This document shows, in pieces, positions 1 through 7,203 of a stretch of 64,000 nt of DNA. Origin of the DNA: Actinoplanes siamensis (GTDB lineage: Bacteria > Actinomycetota > Actinomycetes > Mycobacteriales > Micromonosporaceae); NCBI RefSeq assembly GCF_016862395.1, contig NZ_BOMW01000057.1:1-64000 (forward strand). Direction: 5' to 3'. Every line of letters starts with the position of its first letter. Positions within the stretch are counted from its first letter, which is position 1. Under the pieces are notes generated by a model. It saw only the letters and a list, made by a program, of their open reading frames with translations. It was not told the origin of the DNA and did no database searches. A program made the translations under genes and the position numbers.

Positions 1-1
1 T

Positions 2-403
2 AACTTCGGCTCCTCCTACACCACGATCATGAGCGACTCGACGAACAACCTGTTCGAGGCCGTCCAGGTCTACAAGGTGCAGGGCCAGAACCAGTACCTG
101 ATGATCGTCGAAGCGATCGGGAGCCGGGGCCGCTACTTCCGCTCGTTCACGGCCAGCAGCCTCAACGGGTCGTGGACGCCGCAGGCCGCCAGCGAGAGCA
201 ACCCGTTCGCCGGCGCGGCGAACAGCGGCGCCACCTGGACCAACGACATCAGTCACGGTGACCTGGTGCGCACCAACCCGGATCAGACGATGACCGTCGA
301 CCCGTGCCACCTGCAGTTGCTCTACCAGGGCAAGAACCCGAGCGCCGGCGGTCCCTACGACCAGCTGCCCTGGCGTCCGGGCCTGCTCACCCTGCAGCGC
401 TGA
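2..403 (+). CDS. GH62 alpha-L-arabinofuranosidase, C-terminal part
   Basis: This is the last 133 residues of a gene that begins outside the window. The frame is open from the first base to the TGA ending at 403. The segment NLFEAVQVYKVQGQNQYLMI, then GRYFRSFTASSLNGSWTP and DPCHLQLLYQG near the end, match the C-terminal part of the five-bladed propeller of GH62 arabinofuranosidases. Such enzymes are secreted and remove arabinose side chains from xylan. The signal peptide, any carbohydrate-binding module and the catalytic acids of the N-terminal half are not visible. The protein stops directly at the end of the catalytic domain, so any binding module would be N-terminal. A strong hairpin follows the stop. 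Confidence 0.85.
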   Translation, partial: NFGSSYTTIMSDSTNNLFEAVQVYKVQGQNQYLMIVEAIGSRGRYFRSFTASSLNGSWTPQAASESNPFAGAANSGATWTNDISHGDLVRTNPDQTMTVDPCHLQLLYQGKNPSAGGPYDQLPWRPGLLTLQR

Positions 404-435
404 GCGCCACTCGAAGACCAACATCGGTGGGGTGT

Positions 436-477
436 CGGCCCGGCGCGCTCGGCGATCAAGCCGAGTGCGCCGGGCCG
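436..477 (+). terminator. Hairpin terminator after the GH62 gene
   Basis: Arms at 436-452 and 461-477 pair over 17 positions with one G/T mismatch around an 8-base loop. It lies 33 bases after the GH62 stop. There is no U-tract, as is common for actinobacterial terminators. A second small hairpin (CCCTTT/AAAGGG) follows at 491-506. Confidence 0.6.
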
Positions 478-520
478 GCGTGACGAGGCGCCCTTTCGGA
501 AAAGGGCCGGACTTCCATTT

Positions 521-619
521 CTGGCGTACGGGCACGCCGAGCCGTTCTCGCCGCTGGGCGACCTGAGCTGGCGCTACCACACGGTCTCCTCCGACGTCCT
601 GCTGGAGGATCAGGACGCG
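521..619 (+). other. Possible coding remnant before DUF2277
   Basis: Read in the frame of 521, this stretch gives a protein-like sequence that includes EPFSPLGDLSWRYHTVSSD. It has no start codon and runs without a stop into the antisense of the neighbouring DUF2277 gene. The composition looks like real protein rather than shadow sequence, but I cannot name a family. It may be the end of a decayed gene, or chance. Confidence 0.2.
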
Positions 620-879
620 TACCGCCGCTCCGCCCGGGCCCGCGCCTTGGCCGCCTCCACCTCGCGATCCTTGGGCGGCGCCGTCGTCACCAGCCCGTCC
701 AGCAGGGCCTGGGTGGCCGCCGCGACCGCCGCGACCGCCTGGTCGAACACCGCCTGGTTCGCCTGCGCCGGCCGCGTCGTCCCGGCCACCTTGCGGACGT
801 ACTGCAGCGCGGCGGCCTGCACCTCGTCGTGCGTCGCCGGCGGCTCGAAGTTGTGTAGTTGGTGAATGTTGCGGCACAC
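610..879 (-). CDS. DUF2277 family protein
   Basis: This 89-residue protein begins CRNIHQLHNFEPPATHDEV and ends KDREVEAAKARARAERRYAS. The opening CRNIH-LHNFEPPAT and the central ALQYVRKVAGTTRPAQAN are the hallmarks of the short DUF2277 family, which is common in Actinobacteria and has no known function. The start is GTG at 879, preceded by AAGGAG with a six-base spacer. The length is normal for the family. It stands alone, reading towards the GH62 gene and away from the degraded GGDEF fragment. Confidence 0.85.
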   Translation of the reverse strand: MCRNIHQLHNFEPPATHDEVQAAALQYVRKVAGTTRPAQANQAVFDQAVAAVAAATQALLDGLVTTAPPKDREVEAAKARARAERRYAS

Positions 880-982
880 GGTCGGCTCCTTCGCGGTTGC
901 CGGATGTCGTCAAGAACCTATGCCATACTCGGCGGTCCGAAGACGCCCGCCGGGAACACGGCCCCGGCGGTGCGCGGCGCCA

Positions 983-1137
983 GGTTACCGTCGGCGGCCG
1001 GATCGGGCTGGCGTTGCCGCGCGCAAGGGCCGGCCGGCGGCGTCGGTGCGCTGCTGCGCCGGGCGGACACCGCGATGTACGCCGCGAAGGCCTCCGGCAA
1101 GGGGACGATCCGCTGGCACGAGCCCGCCTCGGCCTGA
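983..1137 (+). pseudogene. GGDEF (diguanylate cyclase) C-terminal fragment, frameshifted
   Basis: The end of a GGDEF domain is recognisable. The segment LLRRADTAMYAAKASGKGTI, followed by a stop at 1137, is the classic last helix of diguanylate cyclases. The preceding strand, VTVGGRIGLALP, is present too, but in a different reading frame around 985-1020, so the remnant carries an indel. The GG(D/E)EF catalytic motif and the rest of the protein are absent. The fragment has no start codon and is a decayed gene end. Confidence 0.6.
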
Positions 1138-1146
1138 CCCGCGCAG

Positions 1147-1152
1147 TAATCT
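1147..1152 (+). promoter_or_regulatory. -10 element of a probable leaderless promoter (DUF1992)
   Basis: TAATCT sits six bases before the ATG at 1159, and no ribosome-binding site is present. This spacing would place the transcription start on the start codon. Confidence 0.5.
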
Positions 1153-1158
1153 TGCCGG

Positions 1159-1557
1159 ATGGGAGCGTACCGGTACGAGACTTCCATCGACCGTCAACTA
1201 CGTGAGGCCACCGAGCGGGGCGAGTTCGAGAACCTGTCCGGGGCGGGAAAGCCGCTCGCCGGGTACGGCGAGGAGTACGACGAGGACTGGTGGGTCAAGG
1301 ACTGGCTCCGCCGGGAAGGGGCCACGGCCGGGGTGATCCCGCCGACGCTGGCGTTGCGCCGGGCCGCCGAGGACCTCGAGACGGCCGTCGACCGACTGCA
1401 CACCGAGCGGGACGTCCGCGAGCACGTCGCCGGCCTCAACGCGCGGATCGACCAAGCGCGCCGCGGGCACCTGGACGGCCCGCCGGTGATCCTGCCCCCG
1501 TTCGACGCCGACGCGGTGGCCGCCGCCTGGCAGGCCCGCAAGGCCGGCCGGCGCTGA
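1159..1557 (+). CDS. DUF1992 (DnaJC28-like conserved domain) protein
   Basis: This 132-residue protein opens YETSIDRQLREATERGEF and continues ENLSGAGKPL. This is the signature of the DUF1992 domain that also occurs in eukaryotic DNAJC28. The bacterial proteins lack a J domain, and their function is unknown. The second half is helical (EDLETAVDRLHTERDVREHV) and ends in a basic tail. The length agrees with other actinobacterial members. The ATG at 1159 has no Shine-Dalgarno but has TAATCT six bases upstream, so a leaderless transcript is likely. A hairpin directly after the stop is shared with the convergent DUF6114 gene. Confidence 0.85.
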   Translation: MGAYRYETSIDRQLREATERGEFENLSGAGKPLAGYGEEYDEDWWVKDWLRREGATAGVIPPTLALRRAAEDLETAVDRLHTERDVREHVAGLNARIDQARRGHLDGPPVILPPFDADAVAAAWQARKAGRR

Positions 1558-1560
1558 TCA

Positions 1561-1587
1561 GAAACGGCCCGGCGGAGGGGCCGTTTC
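1561..1587. terminator. Bidirectional terminator between DUF1992 and DUF6114 genes
   Basis: GAAACGGCCC (1561-1570) pairs perfectly with GGGCCGTTTC (1578-1587) around a seven-base loop. The A-rich left side and T-rich right side give it terminator character on both strands. Confidence 0.75.
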
Positions 1588-1602
1588 AGGAGAGGTCCGG
1601 GT

Positions 1603-3180
1603 TCAGCTCTCGACCACCTGGAGGGGCTCCGCGGTGAGCGTGTCACAGCTGACGAACGCCAGGTCGATGGTCACGTTGGTGAACCAGAGGATCGGCAGGG
1701 TCAGCGGCGGCGGCTGCTCCGGGGTGAAGGTCACCGGGATCACGCCGAACAGGTTGCCCGTCATCTTCGGCGTGTAGAAGCGGACGTTGCCCGTGGTGGT
1801 CAGGACACTGCTCCTGATCGTGGTGACCGCGTCGCCGGGCTCGTCGATGGTGAGGCTGAACGGCCTGTTGACCGCCTTCTCCATGTTGAACTGGAGCGAC
1901 TTGAGCACGCCGTTCTGGGTGGGCACGTCGGCGACGCCCTCGTAGGTCGAGTTGTACATGGTGAGCGAGTCGACCTTCATGATGCCCGGCTTGATCGCCG
2001 ACTTCGGGACGGCGCCGTCGGCCACCAGGCCCTCCTGGCGGGCGCCGAGGCACGGGATGACGTCGCCGGTGGCGGCCGCGCTGCTGGCCTCGGCCGGGGC
2101 GCTGGTCGCGCGGGTGGTCTTGCCGCCGCCGGCCGGGGCGGTGGCCGGAGCGGTGGTCCTGGTGGCGGTCGGCTCCGCGGCGGCCGGGCCGGTCGCCGAC
2201 GCCGACGGCGACTCGCTCGGAGCGGGCGACTCCTCGTCGTCGCCGATGCCGAGCAGGTTGCCGACGCCGTCGACCACGTTGTGCAGGCCATCGAGGACCG
2301 GGTTCGGTTCGTCGGCCTTGGGGGAGGGGTTGGGGGACGCCGGAGCCGAGGTCGCGGTCGATGCGGCCGGGGCGGTGGTGGTGGCCTTGGCCCCGGGTTT
2401 GGTGGTGGCCGGCGTGGCCGGCGAGCTCTTCCGGGCGGGCGACGCGCTGGACGTGGTTTTGATCGAGGGCAGGCCCTCGGGGCAGTCGTCGGCGCTGGCC
2501 GGCAGGCGGCTGCCGATCAGCACGGTGGCGCCGAGGACCGCCGGCACCACGATGATCGCCAGCGCCTTGCGGTTGACGCCCCGGCCGGGCAGCTCGGAAC
2601 GGGTCTCTCCGGGGCCGCTCCGGGCCGGGCCGGGCGGCTCGGTGCGCGGCTCCTCGAAGCCGGGCAGGATGCTGGAGTCGCTCACCACCGGGGCGCGCAC
2701 CGCGGCGGGCCGGTCGTCATGGCCGGCGATCTCGATCGGCTCGGTCGGGTCGGCCGGGCCGTCCGCGGAGTTGTCCGGGCCGGAGGCGTCCAGCGGGCCC
2801 GGCGGCCGGAGGCCGGGCCGGGCCTGCGGCATCGTCCAGGCCAGCGCGAGCGCCCCGCCGACGATGCCGAGGAACATGCCGATGAACCAGCCGCCCAGGT
2901 TCAGGCCGATGAACGAGTAGAGCGCGGCGAGCAGCCCGATGATGCCGTAGAACACCCGCTGCGCCGGGGTGAGCCAGACCAGCGCGCCGCAGATCAGCAT
3001 CAGGATCGGCAGCAGGTAGGAGAGGAAGCCCTGCGGGCCGATGTGAATCTGGATGTTCGCGAGGTCCATGTTCGAGCTCCAGAAGAACTCCAACCCGGAC
3101 AGCAGGAGGAACAGGCCGCCCCAGAACGGCCGCGTCCGCCGCCACCGGCGGAACCTGCTCCAGAAATCGTCCGTCGACAC
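1603..3180 (-). CDS. DUF6114 membrane protein with long linker and C-terminal extracytoplasmic domain
   Basis: This protein has 525 residues. The N-terminus (WSRFRRWRRTRPFWGGLFLL, then a run of about four hydrophobic helices to residue ~120) is the DUF6114 domain. It is followed by a 250-residue Pro/Ala/Ser/Thr linker containing one further hydrophobic helix (ALAIIVVPAVLGATVLIGS). The last ~150 residues form a beta-rich domain (VDSLTMYNSTYEGVADVPTQ). DUF6114 genes typically sit next to DUF6230 genes, as here, and are sometimes annotated as cholesterol esterases without evidence. I chose GTG at 3180 because GGAGG lies six bases upstream. The linker suggests display beyond the cell wall. It is the second gene of an operon with the DUF6230 gene. 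Confidence 0.75.
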   Translation of the reverse strand: MSTDDFWSRFRRWRRTRPFWGGLFLLLSGLEFFWSSNMDLANIQIHIGPQGFLSYLLPILMLICGALVWLTPAQRVFYGIIGLLAALYSFIGLNLGGWFIGMFLGIVGGALALAWTMPQARPGLRPPGPLDASGPDNSADGPADPTEPIEIAGHDDRPAAVRAPVVSDSSILPGFEEPRTEPPGPARSGPGETRSELPGRGVNRKALAIIVVPAVLGATVLIGSRLPASADDCPEGLPSIKTTSSASPARKSSPATPATTKPGAKATTTAPAASTATSAPASPNPSPKADEPNPVLDGLHNVVDGVGNLLGIGDDEESPAPSESPSASATGPAAAEPTATRTTAPATAPAGGGKTTRATSAPAEASSAAATGDVIPCLGARQEGLVADGAVPKSAIKPGIMKVDSLTMYNSTYEGVADVPTQNGVLKSLQFNMEKAVNRPFSLTIDEPGDAVTTIRSSVLTTTGNVRFYTPKMTGNLFGVIPVTFTPEQPPPLTLPILWFTNVTIDLAFVSCDTLTAEPLQVVES

Positions 3181-3260
3181 TCGTCCTCCAGAACTTTCTT
3201 TCACGATCACAACGGGCGGGGCTCGCGGAAACGTGCCCCGCGAGCCCCGGAACAGCTAGA

Positions 3261-3899
3261 TCAGTAGCACTCGTTGCCGGAGCCGCGGAGCAGCTTGAGG
3301 CTCATGCCGGTGAGCTTGAACGTCGAGGCCGACGTCGAGTACGCCCGCTGCTTGAGGCCGTGGATGGTCACGTGGTCGGCCTGCTGGCCGAAGCCGCCGA
3401 CCTCACCCTTGGCGGCGCCGGCCTTGGAGAGGCTGCCGGCGTCGTTGCCGATCTCGATGTTGGTGAAGGTCGCGTCGCCACTGAGCTCGGACATGCCGAT
3501 CAGCAGGTTCGAGGCCTGGACCTTCTTGTCGTCGGACGCGTCGTCCTTGACGTCGGTGGCCGCCTTGATCTGCAGGGTGATCGTGCCCAGCGGGGTGTCG
3601 GCCGCGACGGACTGGCACAGGCTGGTGAGCGTGGCGCTGGAGATGCCGGACATGGCAGCCGGGATGTAGTTCCCCTTGCCGTCCTTCAGGGTGCCGCTGT
3701 ACTGCGTGAAGCCATCGCCATCGAGCGTGGCGGCCGACAGCTTGAACTGGGAGCCGGAAATCACGAAGTTGGCGGCCAGCGCGCCCGTCTGGAGCGCGAC
3801 GACCAGACCGGTGGCCACGGCGGTGGGCACGCCCACCGCGACGGCGAACCGGCGCCAGTTGGTGCGCCCGGCGGCCGGAACGCTCTGCGAATCCTCCAC
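3261..3899 (-). CDS. DUF6230 family secreted or surface protein
   Basis: This 212-residue protein begins with a basic segment and one hydrophobic helix (FAVAVGVPTAVATGLVVALQ). A signal-like transition at ALAANFVISGSQFKLSA opens the beta-rich DUF6230 domain. The C-terminus has conserved LTGMSLKLL and a terminal NECY. The function is unknown; the family pairs with DUF6114 proteins across Streptomyces and relatives. The start is GTG at 3899 with AGGAGG four bases upstream. It is the first gene of a two-gene leftward operon and is separated from its partner by 80 bases. Confidence 0.8.
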   Translation of the reverse strand: MEDSQSVPAAGRTNWRRFAVAVGVPTAVATGLVVALQTGALAANFVISGSQFKLSAATLDGDGFTQYSGTLKDGKGNYIPAAMSGISSATLTSLCQSVAADTPLGTITLQIKAATDVKDDASDDKKVQASNLLIGMSELSGDATFTNIEIGNDAGSLSKAGAAKGEVGGFGQQADHVTIHGLKQRAYSTSASTFKLTGMSLKLLRGSGNECY

Positions 3900-4363
3900 G
3901 GATCCTCCTATAGAAAGTGTTGACAGCTGTCCCGGCCACCCTGTCGATGGCTCGCATCGACGGGCGAAACCTCGGCCAGCCGTCGACAGTGAGGCGAGTC
4001 GATGCCGTTGTTGTAACGTCCGGGAAATGTTGCCGCCCCCGCACGGGGACTACAAGGGCCGTTGCTACTAGTCAGTAACCCACGTCACTTGATCATGGCT
4101 ACGCTCAGTAAGGTAGCTGTCCACGGTGTCCGATTTTTCGGGCACGAAGCGGACAATCGGCCGAGGATCGCGAGTGTGGCGGTAACCACAGGTATAGGAG
4201 GTGTCATCGATTACGGATCGGTAACGAAATCCAGGGATCTCTCAGTAAACGCCTTTCGCGCTGTTCGGCGGATGTTGATCTCCACCGAATGGCCGGGCCG
4301 CCTCATCCGCTCCCCGCCACCTGCCGATGTGAGGAGCATGATTGTCGCCGAGGAGCGCCGCCG
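3900..4363. other. Divergent intergenic region between DUF6230 and the sensor kinase
   Basis: This 464-base region is slightly more AT-rich than its surroundings around 4060-4260. It must hold the promoters of the leftward DUF6230/DUF6114 operon and of the rightward histidine kinase. An open frame at 4062-4367 has no family resemblance and is not called. I found no clear -35/-10 pair or operator. Confidence 0.5.
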
Positions 4364-6268
4364 ATGAGACTGCAGCGCCGGCTCAACCTGGGCTTCGCCG
4401 CTCTGCTGGTGCTGTTCACGGCATTCCTCGCGGTGCAGTTCGGGATCGGCGCACGCGTGCGGGCCGACCATGACAGGCGTGCCGACCGGATCGCCGCCGG
4501 GCGTGCGGCGAACCGGGGGGCCCTGCAGGGGATGACCGACGCGGAGACCGGGATCCGTGGTTACCAGCTCACCGGCGAGCGGCTGTTCCTGGAGCCGTAC
4601 CAGAGCGGCCGCGCCGACGCTCTCACCCGGTTGGTCCGGGCCGCCGAGGAGGCCCGCAGCACGCACGCGCGGGAGCTGGTCGAGGCCGAACGGCAGGCGG
4701 CCGCGGCCTGGCTGGGCCAGTACGCCGGGCCGGCCGCCGACGGGCACGACCCGGACGAGACGCTCGGCAAGCAGCTCTTCGACCGGTTCCGCGCGGCCAA
4801 CGCGGCCGCCGACGACGCGCTCGCCGCCGAGCAGCACGCCGAGCAGGGCCGCCACCGCGGCACGGAACGCCTGCTCACGATCACGTCCGTGGTGCTGGTG
4901 CTGGCCGTCCTCGCGGCCGGCTATCTGCTGGTCCGGACCACCCGCCGGCAGCTGCTGGTGCCGCTGGCCCGGGTCGGCGACACGATCCGGCAGCTGACCA
5001 CCGGGGACCGCTCGGTACGCGCCGAGCCGGCCGGGGCGGCGGAGCTGCGTACGGTCACCCAGGCTCTCAATGATCTTGCCGCGCAGACCGAGGAGCATCT
5101 CGCCGCCGAGCAGGCCCGGACCGCCCGCGCCTGGCTCTGCCAGGCGGTCGTCGGGGAGCTGCAGCGGGAGGACGCCGACCCGGCGACCGTCGGGCACCGC
5201 GTGGTCGCCCGGATCGCCGGCGCGTTGGCCGCCGACGCGGTCTACGGCGAGCTGTTCGTGCCCGGCACCGGCCGGGTCACCACGCGCTGGCCGGAGACGG
5301 CGCCGGAGCTGGACCTGACGGCCGTCCGGGAGGTGCCGCCGGGCCGGCCGGTGCCCTGCGCCGGCGGCCTGGCCGTCGCGGTGGGCGGGGACAGCGCGTG
5401 TCCCGGCGGCTATCTGCTGGTGGTACGGGACTTCCTGCCCGAGTTCACCGAACCGGAGCACCGGCTGCTGGCCAGCGTGGGGAGGGAGATCGAGCGGGCG
5501 CTACGGCAGGCCGGCGTGCGGGTGCAGCAGGACCTGCTGATCGGCGAGCTGCGGATGCTCGACCAGCGCAAGGACGTCTTCATCCAGACCGTCACGCACG
5601 AGCTGCGCACCCCGCTGACCAGCATCCTCGGCTACACCGAGATCCTCGCCGACGAGGAGGACGAGCAGGACCCGCTGCGGAGGCGGTCGCTCGCGGCCAT
5701 CCTGCGCAACGCTCACCGGCTCATGGACACCATCAACGACCTGCTGCTGCTCGACCGCCCGGCGACCGGGGCGGAGGCGGTCACCGAACCGCTCGACCTG
5801 GCCGCGGTCGCCGCCGCCGTGCACGCCGAGCTGGGCGCGGCCGCCGCGGCCAAGGAGCTCACGATGAGCCTCGACGCCGAGCCGGCCTGGGTGCGCGGGG
5901 ACCGGACCCAGCTGCAGCGGGCGCTGCGCAAGCTGCTGGAGAACGCGATCAAGTTCACCCCGGCCGGCGGCAGCGTGAGCTGGCGGTGCGGCGCCGACGA
6001 GCAGAACGTCACGGTCGCCGTCACCGACACCGGCATCGGCATCCCGCCCGAGGACGTGCCCGGGTTGTTCACCCCGTTCCACCGGGCCGGCAACGCGATG
6101 GACCAGGCGGTGCAGGGTCCCGGGCTGGGGCTGGCGATCGTCCGGGACATCGTCCGCGACCACGGTGGCGGCATCGCGGTGTCGTCGGTGGTCGGCCGGG
6201 GCACCACGTTCACCGTCACCCTGCCGGCCGTGCCGGCGCCCGTCCCGGTGCCGGTCCCGGCATCCTGA
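4364..6268 (+). CDS. CHASE3-HAMP sensor histidine kinase (orphan)
   Basis: This is a 634-residue membrane kinase. A transmembrane helix at ~8-28 is followed by a CHASE3 sensor domain (TDAETGIRGYQLTGE) and a second helix at ~170-192. Then come HAMP, a GAF-like region (~250-400), HisKA with the phospho-acceptor His412 in TVTHELRTPLTSILGY, and a HATPase_c domain with N box LLENAIKFTP, G1 DTGIGIP and G2 GPGLGLAIV. The ATG at 4364 follows GAGGAG. No response regulator is adjacent, so it is an orphan or acts with a partner elsewhere. The ligand is unknown; CHASE3 senses extracytoplasmic signals. Confidence 0.9.
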   Translation: MRLQRRLNLGFAALLVLFTAFLAVQFGIGARVRADHDRRADRIAAGRAANRGALQGMTDAETGIRGYQLTGERLFLEPYQSGRADALTRLVRAAEEARSTHARELVEAERQAAAAWLGQYAGPAADGHDPDETLGKQLFDRFRAANAAADDALAAEQHAEQGRHRGTERLLTITSVVLVLAVLAAGYLLVRTTRRQLLVPLARVGDTIRQLTTGDRSVRAEPAGAAELRTVTQALNDLAAQTEEHLAAEQARTARAWLCQAVVGELQREDADPATVGHRVVARIAGALAADAVYGELFVPGTGRVTTRWPETAPELDLTAVREVPPGRPVPCAGGLAVAVGGDSACPGGYLLVVRDFLPEFTEPEHRLLASVGREIERALRQAGVRVQQDLLIGELRMLDQRKDVFIQTVTHELRTPLTSILGYTEILADEEDEQDPLRRRSLAAILRNAHRLMDTINDLLLLDRPATGAEAVTEPLDLAAVAAAVHAELGAAAAAKELTMSLDAEPAWVRGDRTQLQRALRKLLENAIKFTPAGGSVSWRCGADEQNVTVAVTDTGIGIPPEDVPGLFTPFHRAGNAMDQAVQGPGLGLAIVRDIVRDHGGGIAVSSVVGRGTTFTVTLPAVPAPVPVPVPAS

Positions 6269-6405
6269 CCACGGTGAGCGCGTCCCGCTGAGCGCTTGAC
6301 CAGCCGGTATCCGCCGGTCAGGGCCGAAGGTCCCGAGCCGGGCACGCAGCAGGTCCCGGTCACTTCCCGACTCGGGGAATTCCAGGATCGGAAACACGCG
6401 GCGCG

Positions 6406-6411
6406 TAGCGT
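6406..6411 (+). promoter_or_regulatory. -10 element of a probable leaderless promoter (molybdenum hydroxylase operon)
   Basis: TAGCGT ends six bases before the GTG at 6418, and there is no Shine-Dalgarno between them. It would start the transcript at the initiation codon of the FAD-subunit gene. Confidence 0.45.
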
Positions 6412-6417
6412 GCGAAC

Positions 6418-7203
6418 GTGGACCTGCACACGGTCACCGAAGTCGTCAGCCCGGCCGGGCCGGGGATGTGGCGGCCGGGGGACGCCTGGCTCGGCGGCGG
6501 GACGGCGCTGTTCGGCGAGCCCCGGCCGGAGATCTCCCGGCTCCTCGACCTGCCGTCGGCGGGGTGGCCGGCGCTGACCGCGCGTGCGGACGGCGTGGAG
6601 ATCGCCGCGACCTGCACGGTGGCGGCGCTGCCGGCGCTCCTGCCCGGATCCGGCGTCGTGGCGCAGTGCTGCCGCTCGTTCCTGGCCTCGTTCAAGATCC
6701 TGCACGTCGCCACGGTGGGCGGGAACCTGTGCGCCGCGTTGCCGGCCGGGCCGATGATCTCGCTGGGCGCCGCCCTGGACGGGGTGTGCACGCTGCTCGG
6801 CCCGGCCTCCCGGCGCGAGGTCGCGGTCGCGGACTTCGTGACCGGCGCGGGCCGTACCGTGCTGCGGGACGGCGAGCTGCTGCGGTCGGTCTTCCTGCCG
6901 GCGGCGGCTCTGCGGGCGCGGACGGCGTTCCGGCGGGGCTCGCTGCACCGGCACGGGCGCTCCGCGGTCCTGCTGATCGGCCGGGCCCTGCCCGGAGGCG
7001 GCCTGGTGCTGACGGTCACGGCGGCCACCCACCGGCCCTGGGTCTTCCGCTTCGGCGCGCCACCCTCGGCGGCGCAGCTCGCCGGCGCGCTGGACGTCAT
7101 CGACCCGGCCGCCTTCGTCGACGACGTGCACGGACAGCCGGCCTGGCGAGCGCATCTGACCAGGCATTACGCCGAGCAGATCAGGACGGAGCTGAGCGGA
7201 TGA
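6418..7203 (+). CDS. FAD-binding subunit of a molybdenum hydroxylase
   Basis: This 261-residue protein is of the CoxM/XdhB class. It has an AWLGGGTALF loop near residue 25 and the FAD motif ILHVATVGGNLCAALPAGP near residue 100, which binds the flavin pyrophosphate. It passes electrons from the 2Fe-2S centres of its partner to an acceptor. The stop overlaps the start of the next gene as ATGA (7200-7203), so the two are translationally coupled. The start is GTG at 6418. It is slightly shorter than typical XdhB at the C-terminus. The substrate cannot be told from this subunit. Confidence 0.85.
   Translation: MDLHTVTEVVSPAGPGMWRPGDAWLGGGTALFGEPRPEISRLLDLPSAGWPALTARADGVEIAATCTVAALPALLPGSGVVAQCCRSFLASFKILHVATVGGNLCAALPAGPMISLGAALDGVCTLLGPASRREVAVADFVTGAGRTVLRDGELLRSVFLPAAALRARTAFRRGSLHRHGRSAVLLIGRALPGGGLVLTVTAATHRPWVFRFGAPPSAAQLAGALDVIDPAAFVDDVHGQPAWRAHLTRHYAEQIRTELSG

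Noticed and set aside
4062..4367. A 101-codon open frame before the sensor kinase
   Set aside because: It has no family resemblance or ribosome-binding site, and it overlaps the kinase start region.
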